From Marivita sp. XM-24bin2 (GTDB lineage Bacteria > Pseudomonadota > Alphaproteobacteria > Rhodobacterales > Rhodobacteraceae), in assembly GCA_003149565.1 (NCBI GenBank), contig QCWH01000014.1, positions 2,615-66,614 on the forward strand: a stretch of 64,000 nucleotides of DNA. Direction: 5' to 3'. Numbering within the stretch: position 1 is the first letter of the stretch; the number at the start of each line of letters is the position of its first letter. The translations under genes and the position numbers were made by a program. Shown here piece after piece: positions 34,236 through 43,334 of the stretch. A model generated the notes under the pieces. It made no database searches. It was not told the origin of the DNA and saw nothing but the letters and a program-made list of their open reading frames with translations.

Positions 34236-35099
34236 ATGGCAACGGGCACAAATATCCACACGTATTTCAACGGCACCTGGCACAATGGCGATGTCGCGGT
34301 GATGAACGCCGCGGACCACGGCGCGTGGCTGGGCAGCGGCGTTTTTGACGGCGCGCGGTATGTGAACGGTGTGGCCCCTGACCTTCTGGCCCATTGTGAA
34401 CGGGTCAACCGCTCGGCCGAGGCGCTGATGGTCACGCCGACGGTCAGCGCCGAAGAGATGGTGCAGATTGTCTGGGACGGGCTGCGCGCCTTTTCTAAAG
34501 ACACAGCCGTTTATATCCGTCCGATGTACTGGGCGATTGACGGCGACATGACCGCAATCGTGCCACTGGCAGGCAAGACCGGCTTTGCCATCTGCCTCGA
34601 AGAAATCCCGATGGCACCTGAAACGGCCAGTGTGACGCTGGGAAAAACCCGCTTTCGCCGTCCTGTTCTGGAAGACGCCGTAGTGAATGCCAAGGCCGGT
34701 TGTCTCTACCCGAACAACGCACGGATGCTGGCCGAGGTGCGCGCCCGAGGGTTTCAGAATGCGTTGGTAACAGACGCGATGGGCAACGTCGCAGAAAGCG
34801 CAACCGCCAACGTCTTCATGGTCAAGGATGGAGAGGTCTTCACCCCGATCGCCAACGGAACCTTCCTCGCCGGGATCACCCGCGCGCGCCACATCACCAA
34901 CCTCCGCGCTGATGGCACAACGGTGCATGAAACTGTGCTGAGTTTTGCCGATTTCGAAGCGGCGGACGAGGTGTTTCTCTCTGGCAACATGAACAAGGTC
35001 ACTCCTGTGGTCGGGTTTGAAGATACGTCCTATCAGGTCGGTCCCGTGACCCGCCGTGTGCGCGAAATGTATTGGGACTGGGCGCTGTCTGGTCAGTGA
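34236..35099 (+). CDS. Branched-chain aminotransferase-like class IV enzyme
   Basis: A 287-aa PLP enzyme of fold type IV. Visible parts are VMNAADHGAWLGSGVFDGARYVNG near the start, the Lys region DAVVNAKAGCLYPNNARMLAEV, and DAMGNVAESATANVFMVKDGEVFTP, the motif of branched-chain aminotransferases and 4-amino-4-deoxychorismate lyases. The GNVAESATANVF segment favours a BCAT. GGAGGG precedes the ATG. There is no adjacent branched-chain biosynthesis gene. Confidence 0.87.
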   Translation: MATGTNIHTYFNGTWHNGDVAVMNAADHGAWLGSGVFDGARYVNGVAPDLLAHCERVNRSAEALMVTPTVSAEEMVQIVWDGLRAFSKDTAVYIRPMYWAIDGDMTAIVPLAGKTGFAICLEEIPMAPETASVTLGKTRFRRPVLEDAVVNAKAGCLYPNNARMLAEVRARGFQNALVTDAMGNVAESATANVFMVKDGEVFTPIANGTFLAGITRARHITNLRADGTTVHETVLSFADFEAADEVFLSGNMNKVTPVVGFEDTSYQVGPVTRRVREMYWDWALSGQ

Positions 35100-35177
35100 C
35101 ACCTCTCATGCACCCAGAACCAAGCTCTATTGCACGGGCTCGTCTCCTGCGGCATGATCCTCTGCGGGAGAACATTT

Positions 35178-35633
35178 ATGCGTAAATTTCTTGTCGTTCT
35201 GGATGATAGCCGCGAATGCCTGAACGCCATGCGCTTTGCGGCGATGCGCGCAGCCCACACGGGCGGTGGGGTGGAAATTCTGTCCATCATTCCTGCCGAC
35301 GAGTTCAATCACTGGATCGGCGTTGGGGAAGTCATGCGCGAAGAGGCCCGGGAGCGCATACACGCGCATTTCGAGGTTTTCGCAAAGTGGATGCGCGACA
35401 AACAAGGGATCGACCCGGAATTGGTGATCCGCGAAGGTGAAGCGGTGAACGAGATCATCGCACAGGTTCAGGACGACCCGGAAATCGGGGTGCTCGTGCT
35501 GGGTGCCAATTCCGGCAAGAAAGGCCCTGGCCCGCTGGTGACACAGCTGACCAAGAATGCAGGCAGCTTGCCGATCCCGATCACGATTGTGCCGGGTGAA
35601 TTATCCAAGGAGCGGCTTGAAGCGATCACCTGA
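35178..35633 (+). CDS. Universal stress protein, UspA family
   Basis: A 151-aa cytosolic protein with the UspA fold: KFLVVLDDSRECLNAMRFAAMRAAHTGG at the N-terminus and the nucleotide-binding motif VLVLGANSGKKGPGPLVTQL near the C-terminus, matching G-x2-G-x9-G(S/T) loosely. Members bind ATP or regulate stress survival. ATG 35178 follows GCGGGAG. It is between the aminotransferase and a secreted protein of unknown role, with a separate transcription unit likely. Confidence 0.87.
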   Translation: MRKFLVVLDDSRECLNAMRFAAMRAAHTGGGVEILSIIPADEFNHWIGVGEVMREEARERIHAHFEVFAKWMRDKQGIDPELVIREGEAVNEIIAQVQDDPEIGVLVLGANSGKKGPGPLVTQLTKNAGSLPIPITIVPGELSKERLEAIT

Positions 35634-35697
35634 CACCCTCGTTTACGTCAGGTTACCCGATCCGAACCGTGTCTGCGCCAAGACGTAGGAGGATGAC

Positions 35698-36228
35698 GTG
35701 ACGGTTTATTCAGGGGTCCGATATCTGCTCTTGCTGCATGCTTTCTGTATCGGTGCCATGTTGTCTTTTGCGCCGGCGGCAGCCGCCAAGGAAAACGGGC
35801 GCATCACACTGTTTCTGGGCGATGAACGTCTGGAACTGCCACTCAGTGCCGGGCATAGTGATTGGACGGGGTCGCCGGGCTTTGCGCAGGTCAGCATCCT
35901 GACACGGCCCTCAGATGTCAAAACCTGGCAGCGGTTTCAATCGCTCCGTCTGGCCTTTGACCTGCTTCGCAGCCGCGCACAGATGCCCGAGATGTCATTA
36001 CTGCGCCGAACAGGCGATGCAGGCTTCGAGCGTTGGTATGGACGGACGGACAGTGGCGGGCTGATCGTCACAGTGCAAGACAGGGCCCTGGAAGGCGACC
36101 TGCTGCGCGTCAGCGGCAGCTTCGCAGGACGGCTTGGGCAGAGCCCGGATTTCGGTCAAACCATCGACTTGTCCGCCCCTATGCCCGTGTCTGGGACTTT
36201 TGAGGTGACATTGCTTCCAATTCGTTAA
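35698..36228 (+). CDS. Hypothetical secreted protein
   Basis: A 176-aa protein with a GTG start preceded by AGGAGG and a signal peptide of about 30 residues ending AAAAK. The mature part has alternating hydrophobic residues suggesting beta structure (ITLFLGDERLELPLS, GGLIVTVQDRALEGDLLRVSGSFAG) and ends VSGTFEVTLLPIR. There is no lipobox or membrane anchor. I do not recognise the family. It is followed by the Irr-like box and nfuA. Confidence 0.75.
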   Translation: MTVYSGVRYLLLLHAFCIGAMLSFAPAAAAKENGRITLFLGDERLELPLSAGHSDWTGSPGFAQVSILTRPSDVKTWQRFQSLRLAFDLLRSRAQMPEMSLLRRTGDAGFERWYGRTDSGGLIVTVQDRALEGDLLRVSGSFAGRLGQSPDFGQTIDLSAPMPVSGTFEVTLLPIR

Positions 36229-36253
36229 TGCCTGCCAAATCGCAGGCACATTA

Positions 36254-36270
36254 TTTAGAACGGTTCTAAT
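36254..36270. promoter_or_regulatory. Irr-type iron control element (ICE) upstream of nfuA
   Basis: TTTAGAACGGTTCTAAT contains the inverted repeat TTAGAAC-G-GTTCTAA and fits the ICE consensus of the haem/iron regulator Irr (TTTAGAAnnnTTCTAAA-like), 58 bp before the nfuA start. It suggests iron-dependent control of the Fe-S gene. Confidence 0.7.
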
Positions 36271-36327
36271 CCTTGACGCTGAAACTTCGGCACCGCATAT
36301 AAAGGGCATCCATCAGGAGGCGCCGCC

Positions 36328-36891
36328 ATGTTTATTCAGACTGAATCCACGCCAAACCCCGCAACGCTCAAGTTCCTGCCCGGTCAGACCGTGCTCGACA
36401 TGGGAACGGCGGATTTTCCGACCGCAGAAGGCGCTTCGGCATCGCCGTTGGCAACGCGCCTGTTTGGCGTAAATGGCGTCAAAGGCGTGTTCTTCGGACA
36501 TGACTTCGTAACCGTCACCAAAGACGACGCGACGGACTGGGACCACCTGAAGCCAGCGCTTCTGGGTGCCATCATGGAACACTTCCAGTCCGGAGACCCG
36601 GTGATGTCGGGCGACGCACAAGCCCCCTCCGGCCACGCCGACCACGATGGCGAAGATGGCGAGATTGTTGGTCAGATCAAGGAATTGCTCGACAGCCGGG
36701 TACGTCCGGCTGTGGCACAGGACGGTGGCGATATCACCTTCCACGGCTTTGACCGCGGTGTTGTGTATCTGCACATGCAGGGGGCCTGCGCGGGTTGCCC
36801 GTCCTCGACCCTGACACTCAAAATGGGGATCGAGAACCTGCTGCGCCATTACATCCCCGAGGTGACCGAGGTGCGTCCGGTTGCCGTCTGA
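36328..36891 (+). CDS. nfuA: NfuA/NifU-like Fe-S cluster carrier
   Basis: A 187-aa Fe-S scaffold or carrier. The N-terminal Nfu_N domain begins MFIQTESTPNPATLKFLPGQ, and the C-terminal NifU domain holds the cluster-binding CxxC in GACAGCPSSTLTLKMGIENLL. It delivers 4Fe-4S clusters to client proteins. CAGGAGG precedes the ATG. The Irr-type box upstream fits regulation by iron. It overlaps tsaB by 11 nt and begins an operon with tsaB and rimI. Confidence 0.94.
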   Translation: MFIQTESTPNPATLKFLPGQTVLDMGTADFPTAEGASASPLATRLFGVNGVKGVFFGHDFVTVTKDDATDWDHLKPALLGAIMEHFQSGDPVMSGDAQAPSGHADHDGEDGEIVGQIKELLDSRVRPAVAQDGGDITFHGFDRGVVYLHMQGACAGCPSSTLTLKMGIENLLRHYIPEVTEVRPVAV

Positions 36892-37456
36892 ACCGACCCT
36901 TCTGGCTTTTGACACATCGGCTGCGCATTGCGCAGCCGCTTTGTTTTGTGATGGCAGAGTGGTTGCGAGCCGGGTCGATGATATGGCGCGCGGTCAGGCA
37001 GAACACCTGATGCCCATGCTCGAAGGCTTTCTGTCTGAAAATGGGAAATCCTGGTCTGACCTTACGCGTATTGGGGTCGGCACCGGCCCTGGAAATTTCA
37101 CCGGCATTCGCATTTCCGTTTCGGCCGCGCGCGGTCTGTCACTTGGTTTGGGCATTCCCGCCATCGGTGTCTCGACATTGGAGGCGCTGCGCCACATCCA
37201 TCCCAGTGCAACCGTTGCCGTCGTCGCGCCGCGCAACATGATCTATGCGCAACACCCAAACGGCGCACCGACGCACATCGCGCAGTCCGAAGCGCCGGAC
37301 GCAGTCTTCGCGCTCGACCCGTCCGCAATGATTACGGCTCTGGCCGAAATAGCGGCTCAGGCAGATGCCGCCAAATCGGAGCGTCCAAAACCGCTCTACA
37401 TCAAACCCGCCGACGCCGCCCCGGCACGCGACACGGCTCCGGTGATCCTTCCGTGA
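36881..37456 (+). CDS. tsaB: TsaB, tRNA threonylcarbamoyladenosine factor
   Basis: A 191-aa ASKHA-fold protein starting TLLAFDTSAAHCAAALFCDGRVVASRV, with VGTGPGNFTGIRISVSAARGLSLGLGIPAIGVSTLEAL as the family core. TsaB supports TsaD in making t6A37 in tRNA. The start is TTG 36881 after GAGGTG, overlapping nfuA. It is followed by rimI with a 4-bp GTGA overlap, a typical tsaB-rimI arrangement. Confidence 0.93.
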   Translation: MPSEPTLLAFDTSAAHCAAALFCDGRVVASRVDDMARGQAEHLMPMLEGFLSENGKSWSDLTRIGVGTGPGNFTGIRISVSAARGLSLGLGIPAIGVSTLEALRHIHPSATVAVVAPRNMIYAQHPNGAPTHIAQSEAPDAVFALDPSAMITALAEIAAQADAAKSERPKPLYIKPADAAPARDTAPVILP

Positions 37457-37920
37457 CACCCGACAAGATGGCCGCATTGATGGACCGGGCCTATGTCGAG
37501 ATGCGCCCTTGGTCAGCGAAGGACATAGCTGACACACTTACAGCCCGGCATTGCCAAGCGCTGTGTCACGCGCACGGTTTTCTGATCGTGCAGATGGTCG
37601 CTGGTGAAGGCGAAATCCTCGCCCTTGCAACAGATCCCGACGCGCAGCGGCAAGGGGTGGCGTCGTCGCTTGTGTCAGAGCTCATCCGCATCGCGACAGG
37701 GCACAATGTCAGCCGTCTGCTGCTGGAAGTTGCCAGCCAAAATCAGCCAGCGCGCGCATTCTACGCCTCGAAGGGATTCGCACAGGTCGGTCTGCGTCGC
37801 GGATATTACACACTACGAGACGGAACAAAGGACGATGCGGTGCTGCTTTCTCTGGCCATTGCGCAAGGTCAAGGCGGTCCTGCGCCAGTGTCACAAGGCT
37901 CTGACACAAAAAGCGGTTGA
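37453..37920 (+). CDS. rimI: RimI-like GNAT N-acetyltransferase
   Basis: A 155-aa acetyltransferase. The acetyl-CoA loop appears as LATDPDAQRQGVASSLVSELI and the C-terminal LLEVASQNQPARAFYASKGFAQVGLRRGYY is characteristic of RimI, which acetylates the N-terminus of ribosomal protein S18. The start is GTG 37453, coupled to tsaB. The identification rests on fold motifs and the tsaB neighbour. Confidence 0.88.
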   Translation: MTPDKMAALMDRAYVEMRPWSAKDIADTLTARHCQALCHAHGFLIVQMVAGEGEILALATDPDAQRQGVASSLVSELIRIATGHNVSRLLLEVASQNQPARAFYASKGFAQVGLRRGYYTLRDGTKDDAVLLSLAIAQGQGGPAPVSQGSDTKSG

Positions 37921-38015
37921 ACTATCTTTCGCGTGCAGCCTTAATTGCAGGTGATCACGCGATCTAACCAATCGACGCAATAAAGCCGTCGAAGTCCAAC
38001 ATCTGGGAGCTGCAC

Positions 38016-39011
38016 ATGACCCTAATGACCAAACTCTACGGCGCTGCCGCTGCACTGGCGATGACCGCCGGCGCGGCTGTCGCCGAACCGGCCCTGATCT
38101 TTGATCTGGGCGGCAAGTTTGACAAATCCTTCAACGAAGCGGCCTTCAGTGGCGCGCAGCGGTGGGCAGAAGAAACCGGCGAGTCGTTCCGCGAAATCGA
38201 GCTGCAATCCGAAGCCCAGCGCGAACAGGCACTCCGGCGCTTTGCCGAGAACGGCAACAACCCGATTGTGATGACCGGCTTTGCCTTCGGCAATGTCCTG
38301 TCCGAAGTGGCCCCCGATTATCCAGACACAAAATTCGCGATCATCGACATGGTCGTGGATCAGCCCAACGTGCGGTCTGTTGTTTTCAACGAGCATGAAG
38401 GCTCCTATCTCGTTGGCATGATGGCCGCGATGGCCTCTGAAACCGGCACCGTCGGCTTTATCGGCGGCATGGACATCCCGCTGATCCGCAAATTCGCATG
38501 TGGCTATGCCCAGGGCGTCAAGGCCGTGGACCCGGATGCGACCGTTGTGGCAAACATGACCGGCACCACTCCGGCGGCTTGGAATGACCCGGTAAAAGGC
38601 TCTGAACTGACCAAGGCCCAGATCAGCCAAGGCGCCGACGTGGTTTACGCAGCAGCGGGCGGTACAGGCGTGGGCGTTCTGCAGACAGCTGCAGACGAAG
38701 ACATCCTCTCCATTGGCGTCGACAGCAACCAGAACTATCTCCACCCGGGTCAGGTTCTGACGTCGATGATGAAACGCGTGGACAACGCGGTTTATGACGC
38801 AATGTCAGCTGGTATCGATCTGGAAACCGGCATCAACGTGATGGGCATCTCCAATGGGGGTATCGGCTACGCTCTGGACGAGCACAACGCCGAACTCGTG
38901 AGCGCCGAAATGAAGGCTGCCGTTGACGAAGCCTCTGCCAAGATCGCCAGCGGTGAGCTTGCCGTCCACGACTACATGTCTGACGACAGCTGCCCGGCGC
39001 TGAATTTCTGA
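38016..39011 (+). CDS. BMP-family substrate-binding protein of nucleoside ABC transporter
   Basis: A 331-aa periplasmic binding protein with a signal peptide (about 22 residues ending AAVAE). The BMP/PnrA pattern is visible: ALIFDLGGKFDKSFNEAAFSGAQRWAEE, then IVMTGFAFGNVLSEVAPDYPDTKFAIIDM, VGFIGGMDIPLIRKFACGYAQGVKAVDP. The Lys/Asn-type nucleoside-site pattern favours purine nucleosides. CTGGGAG precedes the ATG. It is the first gene of a four-gene ABC transporter operon; a hairpin lies between it and the ATPase gene. Confidence 0.92.
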   Translation: MTLMTKLYGAAAALAMTAGAAVAEPALIFDLGGKFDKSFNEAAFSGAQRWAEETGESFREIELQSEAQREQALRRFAENGNNPIVMTGFAFGNVLSEVAPDYPDTKFAIIDMVVDQPNVRSVVFNEHEGSYLVGMMAAMASETGTVGFIGGMDIPLIRKFACGYAQGVKAVDPDATVVANMTGTTPAAWNDPVKGSELTKAQISQGADVVYAAAGGTGVGVLQTAADEDILSIGVDSNQNYLHPGQVLTSMMKRVDNAVYDAMSAGIDLETGINVMGISNGGIGYALDEHNAELVSAEMKAAVDEASAKIASGELAVHDYMSDDSCPALNF

Positions 39012-39037
39012 TCCAATCGGAATACGCCTAGACTTAC

Positions 39038-39061
39038 GGAGCGGCCGGTGACGGCCGCTCC
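39038..39061. repeat. Intercistronic hairpin between binding protein and ATPase genes
   Basis: GGAGCGGCCG (39038-39047) pairs perfectly with 39052-39061 around GTGA. It has no T-run, so it may stabilise the upstream mRNA or partly terminate, giving more binding protein than ATPase. Confidence 0.65.
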
Positions 39062-39107
39062 GCCGTGTATCGGGCGACAGACCCGAAGACTGATGCAGGG
39101 ATAGTTC

Positions 39108-41123
39108 ATGAATACCGCTGTTGCCGCCCCCGAAACGGACCCGCTTCTTTCGCAGGTCGCCCCCGCGATCCAGCTCAAGGGCATTTCCAAAGCGTTTGGC
39201 CCGGTGCAGGCCAACAAGAACATCTCGATCAGCGTCAAACCCGGCACGATCCACGGTATCATTGGCGAAAACGGCGCGGGCAAATCGACCCTGATGTCGA
39301 TCCTCTACGGCTTTTACAAAGCTGACTCCGGCCAGATTTTCATCAATGGGAAAGAAACCCAGATCCCTGACAGTCAGGCCGCAATCAAGGCCGGGATCGG
39401 TATGGTCTTCCAGCACTTCAAGCTGGTGCAAAATTTCACTGTCCTCGAAAACGTGATCCTCGGTGCCGAGGATGGCCCCCTGCTCCGCCCGTCGCTGAAC
39501 AAGGCGCGCGGCGTGTTGAAGCAACTGGCCGAAGAATACGAACTGAACGTCGATCCCGACGCGGTGATCGAAAACCTGAGCGTCGGCCACCAACAACGCG
39601 TGGAAATCCTCAAAGCGCTTTATCGTCAGGCCGATATCCTGATCCTGGATGAGCCGACCGGCGTGCTGACCCCCGCCGAAGCGGATCACCTCTTTCGCAT
39701 CCTCGACAACCTGCGCAAAGAGGGCAAGACGATCATCCTGATCACCCATAAACTGCGCGAGATCATGGAAGCCACTGACACCGTCTCGGTGATGCGCCGT
39801 GGTGAGATGACGGCAACAGTCAAGACCTCGGAAACCAGTCCCGAACGGCTGGCCGAGATGATGGTGGGCCGCAAGGTCCTGTTGCAGGTCGATAAGAAAG
39901 AGGCCGAACCCGGCAAGCCGGTGCTTGAAGTCGAAAACCTGCGTTTGACTGACGACAAAGGCGTTGAGCGCCTCAAGGGCATTTCGCTGAATGTGCGTGC
40001 AGGCGAGATCCTGGGCATTGCCGGGGTCGCCGGAAATGGCCAGTCCGAATTGCTTGAAGTGCTGGGCGGCTATGCCAGTGCGACCGGCACGATCCGCGTT
40101 AACGGCCAGCAAATCGATCTGAGTGGTGCGCATGCCGATGGCCAGTCGCGCCGTGCGTGTGGCATTGCCCATGTGCCCGAAGACCGCCATCGCGAAGGGC
40201 TCATCATGCCCTTCACCGCGTGGGAAAACACCGTATTCGGCTATCATCGCGATCCGAAAATCCAAAGCGGCTTCCTCATGAACAACGCCGCGATCAAGGC
40301 CGAAGCCGCTGCCAAGATGGACCGCTTTGACGTGCGCCCGCCAAATCCCAAGCTGGCAGCGCGCAATTTCTCGGGCGGCAACCAACAGAAAATCGTTCTG
40401 GCGCGCGAGATCGAACGCAACCCGGATATCCTTTTGGTCGGTCAACCGACACGCGGCGTCGATATCGGCGCGATTGAATTCATCCACCAGCAGATCATCC
40501 GCCTGCGCGACGAGGGTAAAGCAATCCTGCTGGTATCGGTCGAACTTGACGAGATCTTCTCGCTCTCGGACCGCATCGCGGTGATGTTCGACGGCCAGAT
40601 CATGGGCGAACGCATCCCGTCTGAAACCAACGAACAAGAGCTGGGCCTTCTTATGGCCGGGATCACCGACACGGCTCACGCCCATATGCCGGCGTCTCCA
40701 ATGGCCATGTCTGAAACCGAATTAAAAGAGGCCGCAGAATCTGAGGAAGACGCGGACACCGTTGCAAACGCTGAAGACGACGAAGAGGCAGCTCCAACCG
40801 AGAGTGGCGACAACCCATCCGAGACCGGAACAGCCGACACAGTGCCTGAGCCAGCCGAGACAACAGATGCAACAGAGGATACAACGGCCGACGCGGTGGG
40901 CGAGGCAGATGAACCCGAGACGGAAAAGGCCGGGGACACAGCACAAGCGCCGCTTTCCGTTTCCACCGCACCGGTTGATGTTGAGACAGACAATTCGATC
41001 TCGACGACACCAACATCCATCAGTCTCGGCGGCCTGAGCGCGACAATCACGCAGTCCACGCCAAATCCGGCCAAAGCCGAAGAGACCAAAAAAGACCCTG
41101 AGGAGAGCGACAAAAATGGATAA
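39108..41123 (+). CDS. Nucleoside ABC transporter ATPase with acidic C-terminal tail
   Basis: A 671-aa protein with two ATPase domains. The first has Walker A GENGAGKSTLMSILYG and signature LSVGHQQRVEIL; the second has a degenerate P-loop (GVAGNGQSELLEVL) and signature FSGGNQQKIVLAREI, as in RbsA/YufO-type proteins. Normal family length is about 500-530 aa. From residue 525 a 147-residue tail rich in Glu, Asp, Thr, Ser, Pro and Ala follows (EDADTVANAEDDEEAAPTES...), low complexity and probably disordered. It overlaps the next permease gene by 8 nt, so the tail is inside the operon frame. Confidence 0.9.
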   Translation: MNTAVAAPETDPLLSQVAPAIQLKGISKAFGPVQANKNISISVKPGTIHGIIGENGAGKSTLMSILYGFYKADSGQIFINGKETQIPDSQAAIKAGIGMVFQHFKLVQNFTVLENVILGAEDGPLLRPSLNKARGVLKQLAEEYELNVDPDAVIENLSVGHQQRVEILKALYRQADILILDEPTGVLTPAEADHLFRILDNLRKEGKTIILITHKLREIMEATDTVSVMRRGEMTATVKTSETSPERLAEMMVGRKVLLQVDKKEAEPGKPVLEVENLRLTDDKGVERLKGISLNVRAGEILGIAGVAGNGQSELLEVLGGYASATGTIRVNGQQIDLSGAHADGQSRRACGIAHVPEDRHREGLIMPFTAWENTVFGYHRDPKIQSGFLMNNAAIKAEAAAKMDRFDVRPPNPKLAARNFSGGNQQKIVLAREIERNPDILLVGQPTRGVDIGAIEFIHQQIIRLRDEGKAILLVSVELDEIFSLSDRIAVMFDGQIMGERIPSETNEQELGLLMAGITDTAHAHMPASPMAMSETELKEAAESEEDADTVANAEDDEEAAPTESGDNPSETGTADTVPEPAETTDATEDTTADAVGEADEPETEKAGDTAQAPLSVSTAPVDVETDNSISTTPTSISLGGLSATITQSTPNPAKAEETKKDPEESDKNG

Positions 41124-42207
41124 GATGCCCGGCTGGGCCGACGCGGTCCTTGTCCCTCTGATTTCGCTTCTGCTTGCAGCGATCCTGTCTGCGCTGGTCA
41201 TCATTGGCATTGGCGAAGACCCAATCGCCGCGTTTAAATTGATGGTCGATGGCGCACTTATGCGCTCGTCGGGCTGGGGCTACACGCTCTACTATGCAAC
41301 CAACTTCATCTTCACCGGGCTCGCCGTTGCGGTCGCCTTCCACGCGCGGCTCTTCAACATCGGCGGTGAAGGTCAGGCGATGATCGGCGGATTGGGCGTG
41401 GCGCTCGCCTGTCTCTACATCCCGTGGCCCAACTGGTACGTCGCACTGGTCGGCGCGACGGTCTCTGCTGCCATCTTCGGCGCGCTTTGGGCACTGATCC
41501 CGGCCTATCTGCAAGCCAAACGCGGCAGCCATATCGTGATCACGACGATCATGTTCAACTTCATCGCCGCCGCTGTCCTGAACTACGTCTTGGTCAACCT
41601 CCTTCGCCCACAAGGCGCGATGGACCCCGCCACGGCAAAGTTCCCGGAAGCCACGCAACTGCCCACCTTTCAGGACATGTTCTCGACGGCCGAAACCGCG
41701 ATGTTCCGCGGAGCGCCCGCAAACGTGACCTTCTTCCTCGCAATCGCGATGTGCTTCGTCGTCTGGCTGCTGATCTGGCGCACCAAGCTGGGCTATGAAA
41801 TCCGCGCTTTTGGCCAGTCGGAATCGGCCGCCAAATACGCAGGCATCAGCCCCGTCAAAATCACGGTTGTTGCCATGCTCATCTCGGGTGGCCTGGCAGG
41901 CATGATGGCGCTCAACACCACGATGGGCGAAGCTGAACGCCTCGTCATGAACGCCACCGAAGGAGCCGGGTTCATTGGCATCGCTGTCGCTCTGATGGGC
42001 CGTTCACATCCGCTGGGTGTGCTTCTCGCCGCGTTACTGTTCGGCTTTCTATACCAAGGAGGCGCGGAGCTGGCACTCTGGACCAACATCCCACGCGAAC
42101 TGATCGTTGTGATTCAGGCGCTGGTGATCCTCTTCACAGGCGCGCTCGACAATATGGTCCGGATGCCACTTGAAAAACTCTTCCTCGCGTCCCGGAGGAA
42201 AGCCTGA
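41116..42207 (+). CDS. Nucleoside ABC transporter permease 1
   Basis: A 363-aa inner-membrane protein with about 8-10 helices. It includes NIGGEGQAMIGGLGVALACLYI, GSHIVITTIMFNFIAAAVLNYVLVNLL and the C-terminal GIAVALMGRSHPLGVLLAALLFGFLYQGG, matching BPD_transp_2 family permeases of nucleoside and sugar importers. It overlaps the ATPase gene and the second permease gene by one base (stop/start TGATG). Confidence 0.92.
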   Translation: MDKMPGWADAVLVPLISLLLAAILSALVIIGIGEDPIAAFKLMVDGALMRSSGWGYTLYYATNFIFTGLAVAVAFHARLFNIGGEGQAMIGGLGVALACLYIPWPNWYVALVGATVSAAIFGALWALIPAYLQAKRGSHIVITTIMFNFIAAAVLNYVLVNLLRPQGAMDPATAKFPEATQLPTFQDMFSTAETAMFRGAPANVTFFLAIAMCFVVWLLIWRTKLGYEIRAFGQSESAAKYAGISPVKITVVAMLISGGLAGMMALNTTMGEAERLVMNATEGAGFIGIAVALMGRSHPLGVLLAALLFGFLYQGGAELALWTNIPRELIVVIQALVILFTGALDNMVRMPLEKLFLASRRKA

Positions 42208-43172
42208 TGGATTTCGCAACGCTTCTTCAGGTGCTCGACAGCACTGTCCGTTTGGCCACACCTCTGCTGCTGGCCTGTCTCGCAGGCCTGTATTCGGAAC
42301 GCGCTGGCATCTTCGACATCGGCCTCGAAGGCAAAATGCTCGCCGCGGCCTTCTTCTCGGCAGCCATCGCGGCGATCACAGGCGATGTGTGGATGGGCCT
42401 TGGCGCAGGCATCCTGGCCTCGCTGGCGCTGTCGTTGCTGCATGGGCTTGCCTCGATCACATTCCGGGGCAACCAACTGATTTCTGGCGTGGCCATCAAC
42501 TTCCTCGCAGCAGGTCTCACGGTGCTGATCGCACAGGACTGGTTCAGCCAAGGCGGCCGCACGCCCTCCTTGATCGGCGAAGGCCGTTTCGAGGGGATCA
42601 CCCTACCGGGCGCCGAAGAATTGGCAGGGGTGCCCGTGATCGGCCCGATCTACGCCGAACTTATCTCGGGTCACTCGATCCTTGTGTATCTGGCGTTTGC
42701 AATGGTGCCCCTGACATGGTGGCTTTTGTACCGCACACGCTTTGGCCTGCGCCTGCGCGCTGTGGGCGAAGCACCCGAAGCCGTTGACACAGCCGGTATC
42801 TCGGTCGTTGGTCTGCGCTTCGTCGCGGTGGGCATTTGCGGCATCCTTTGCGGCATTGCGGGGGCTTACCTTGCCACGGCGCTGCAGGCCGGGTTCGTCA
42901 AGGACATGACCGCCGGACGCGGGTTCATTGCCCTCGCGGCGTTGATCTTTGCCAAGTGGCGTCCCTGGTACGCGCTTTATGCCTGCCTGCTCTTCGGCCT
43001 GCTCCAGGCTGTGGCGCTGCGCTACCAGAACATCGACCTTGGCGTGTTTGTCGTCCCGGTGCAGTTCATGGATGCCCTGCCCTATATCCTGACTGTGGTC
43101 ATCCTGGCCGGGTTCGTCGGCAAGGCGATTCCGCCCCGCGCTGGTGGCGAACCCTACATCAAGGAACGCTGA
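42207..43172 (+). CDS. Nucleoside ABC transporter permease 2
   Basis: A 321-aa membrane protein of the same BPD_transp_2 family. Distinctive parts are ERAGIFDIGLEGKMLAAAFFSAAIAAITG, SITFRGNQLISGVAINFLAAGLTV and AVDTAGISVVGLRFVAVGICGILCGIAGAYLAT. It pairs with the first permease to form the channel. It ends the four-gene operon, followed by a palindrome pair. Confidence 0.92.
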   Translation: MDFATLLQVLDSTVRLATPLLLACLAGLYSERAGIFDIGLEGKMLAAAFFSAAIAAITGDVWMGLGAGILASLALSLLHGLASITFRGNQLISGVAINFLAAGLTVLIAQDWFSQGGRTPSLIGEGRFEGITLPGAEELAGVPVIGPIYAELISGHSILVYLAFAMVPLTWWLLYRTRFGLRLRAVGEAPEAVDTAGISVVGLRFVAVGICGILCGIAGAYLATALQAGFVKDMTAGRGFIALAALIFAKWRPWYALYACLLFGLLQAVALRYQNIDLGVFVVPVQFMDALPYILTVVILAGFVGKAIPPRAGGEPYIKER

Positions 43173-43190
43173 CAACAGGTTTGAGCAGAC

Positions 43191-43231
43191 GTTTCCGCCG
43201 ACGGAAACGGATGATGCGTCACCGCATCATC
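43191..43231. repeat. Paired palindromes after nucleoside transporter operon
   Basis: GTTTCCG (43191-43197) pairs with CGGAAAC (43202-43208), and GATGATGCG (43210-43218) with CGCATCATC (43223-43231). Two hairpins close together, as elsewhere at gene ends. Confidence 0.75.
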
Positions 43232-43334
43232 TGCCCCAGACCCTGAGTCCAGTTGACCGTCACACATAAGTCCTTTTCGCATCTGCGGCGCCGCTTCGCT
43301 TGAAACGCGCCGCAGCTTGCGACTATGGACGTAC

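Noticed and set aside
38805..40685. 626-aa minus-strand frame opposite the BMP/ABC genes
   Set aside because: Shadow of two well-supported transporter genes; no motif of its own.
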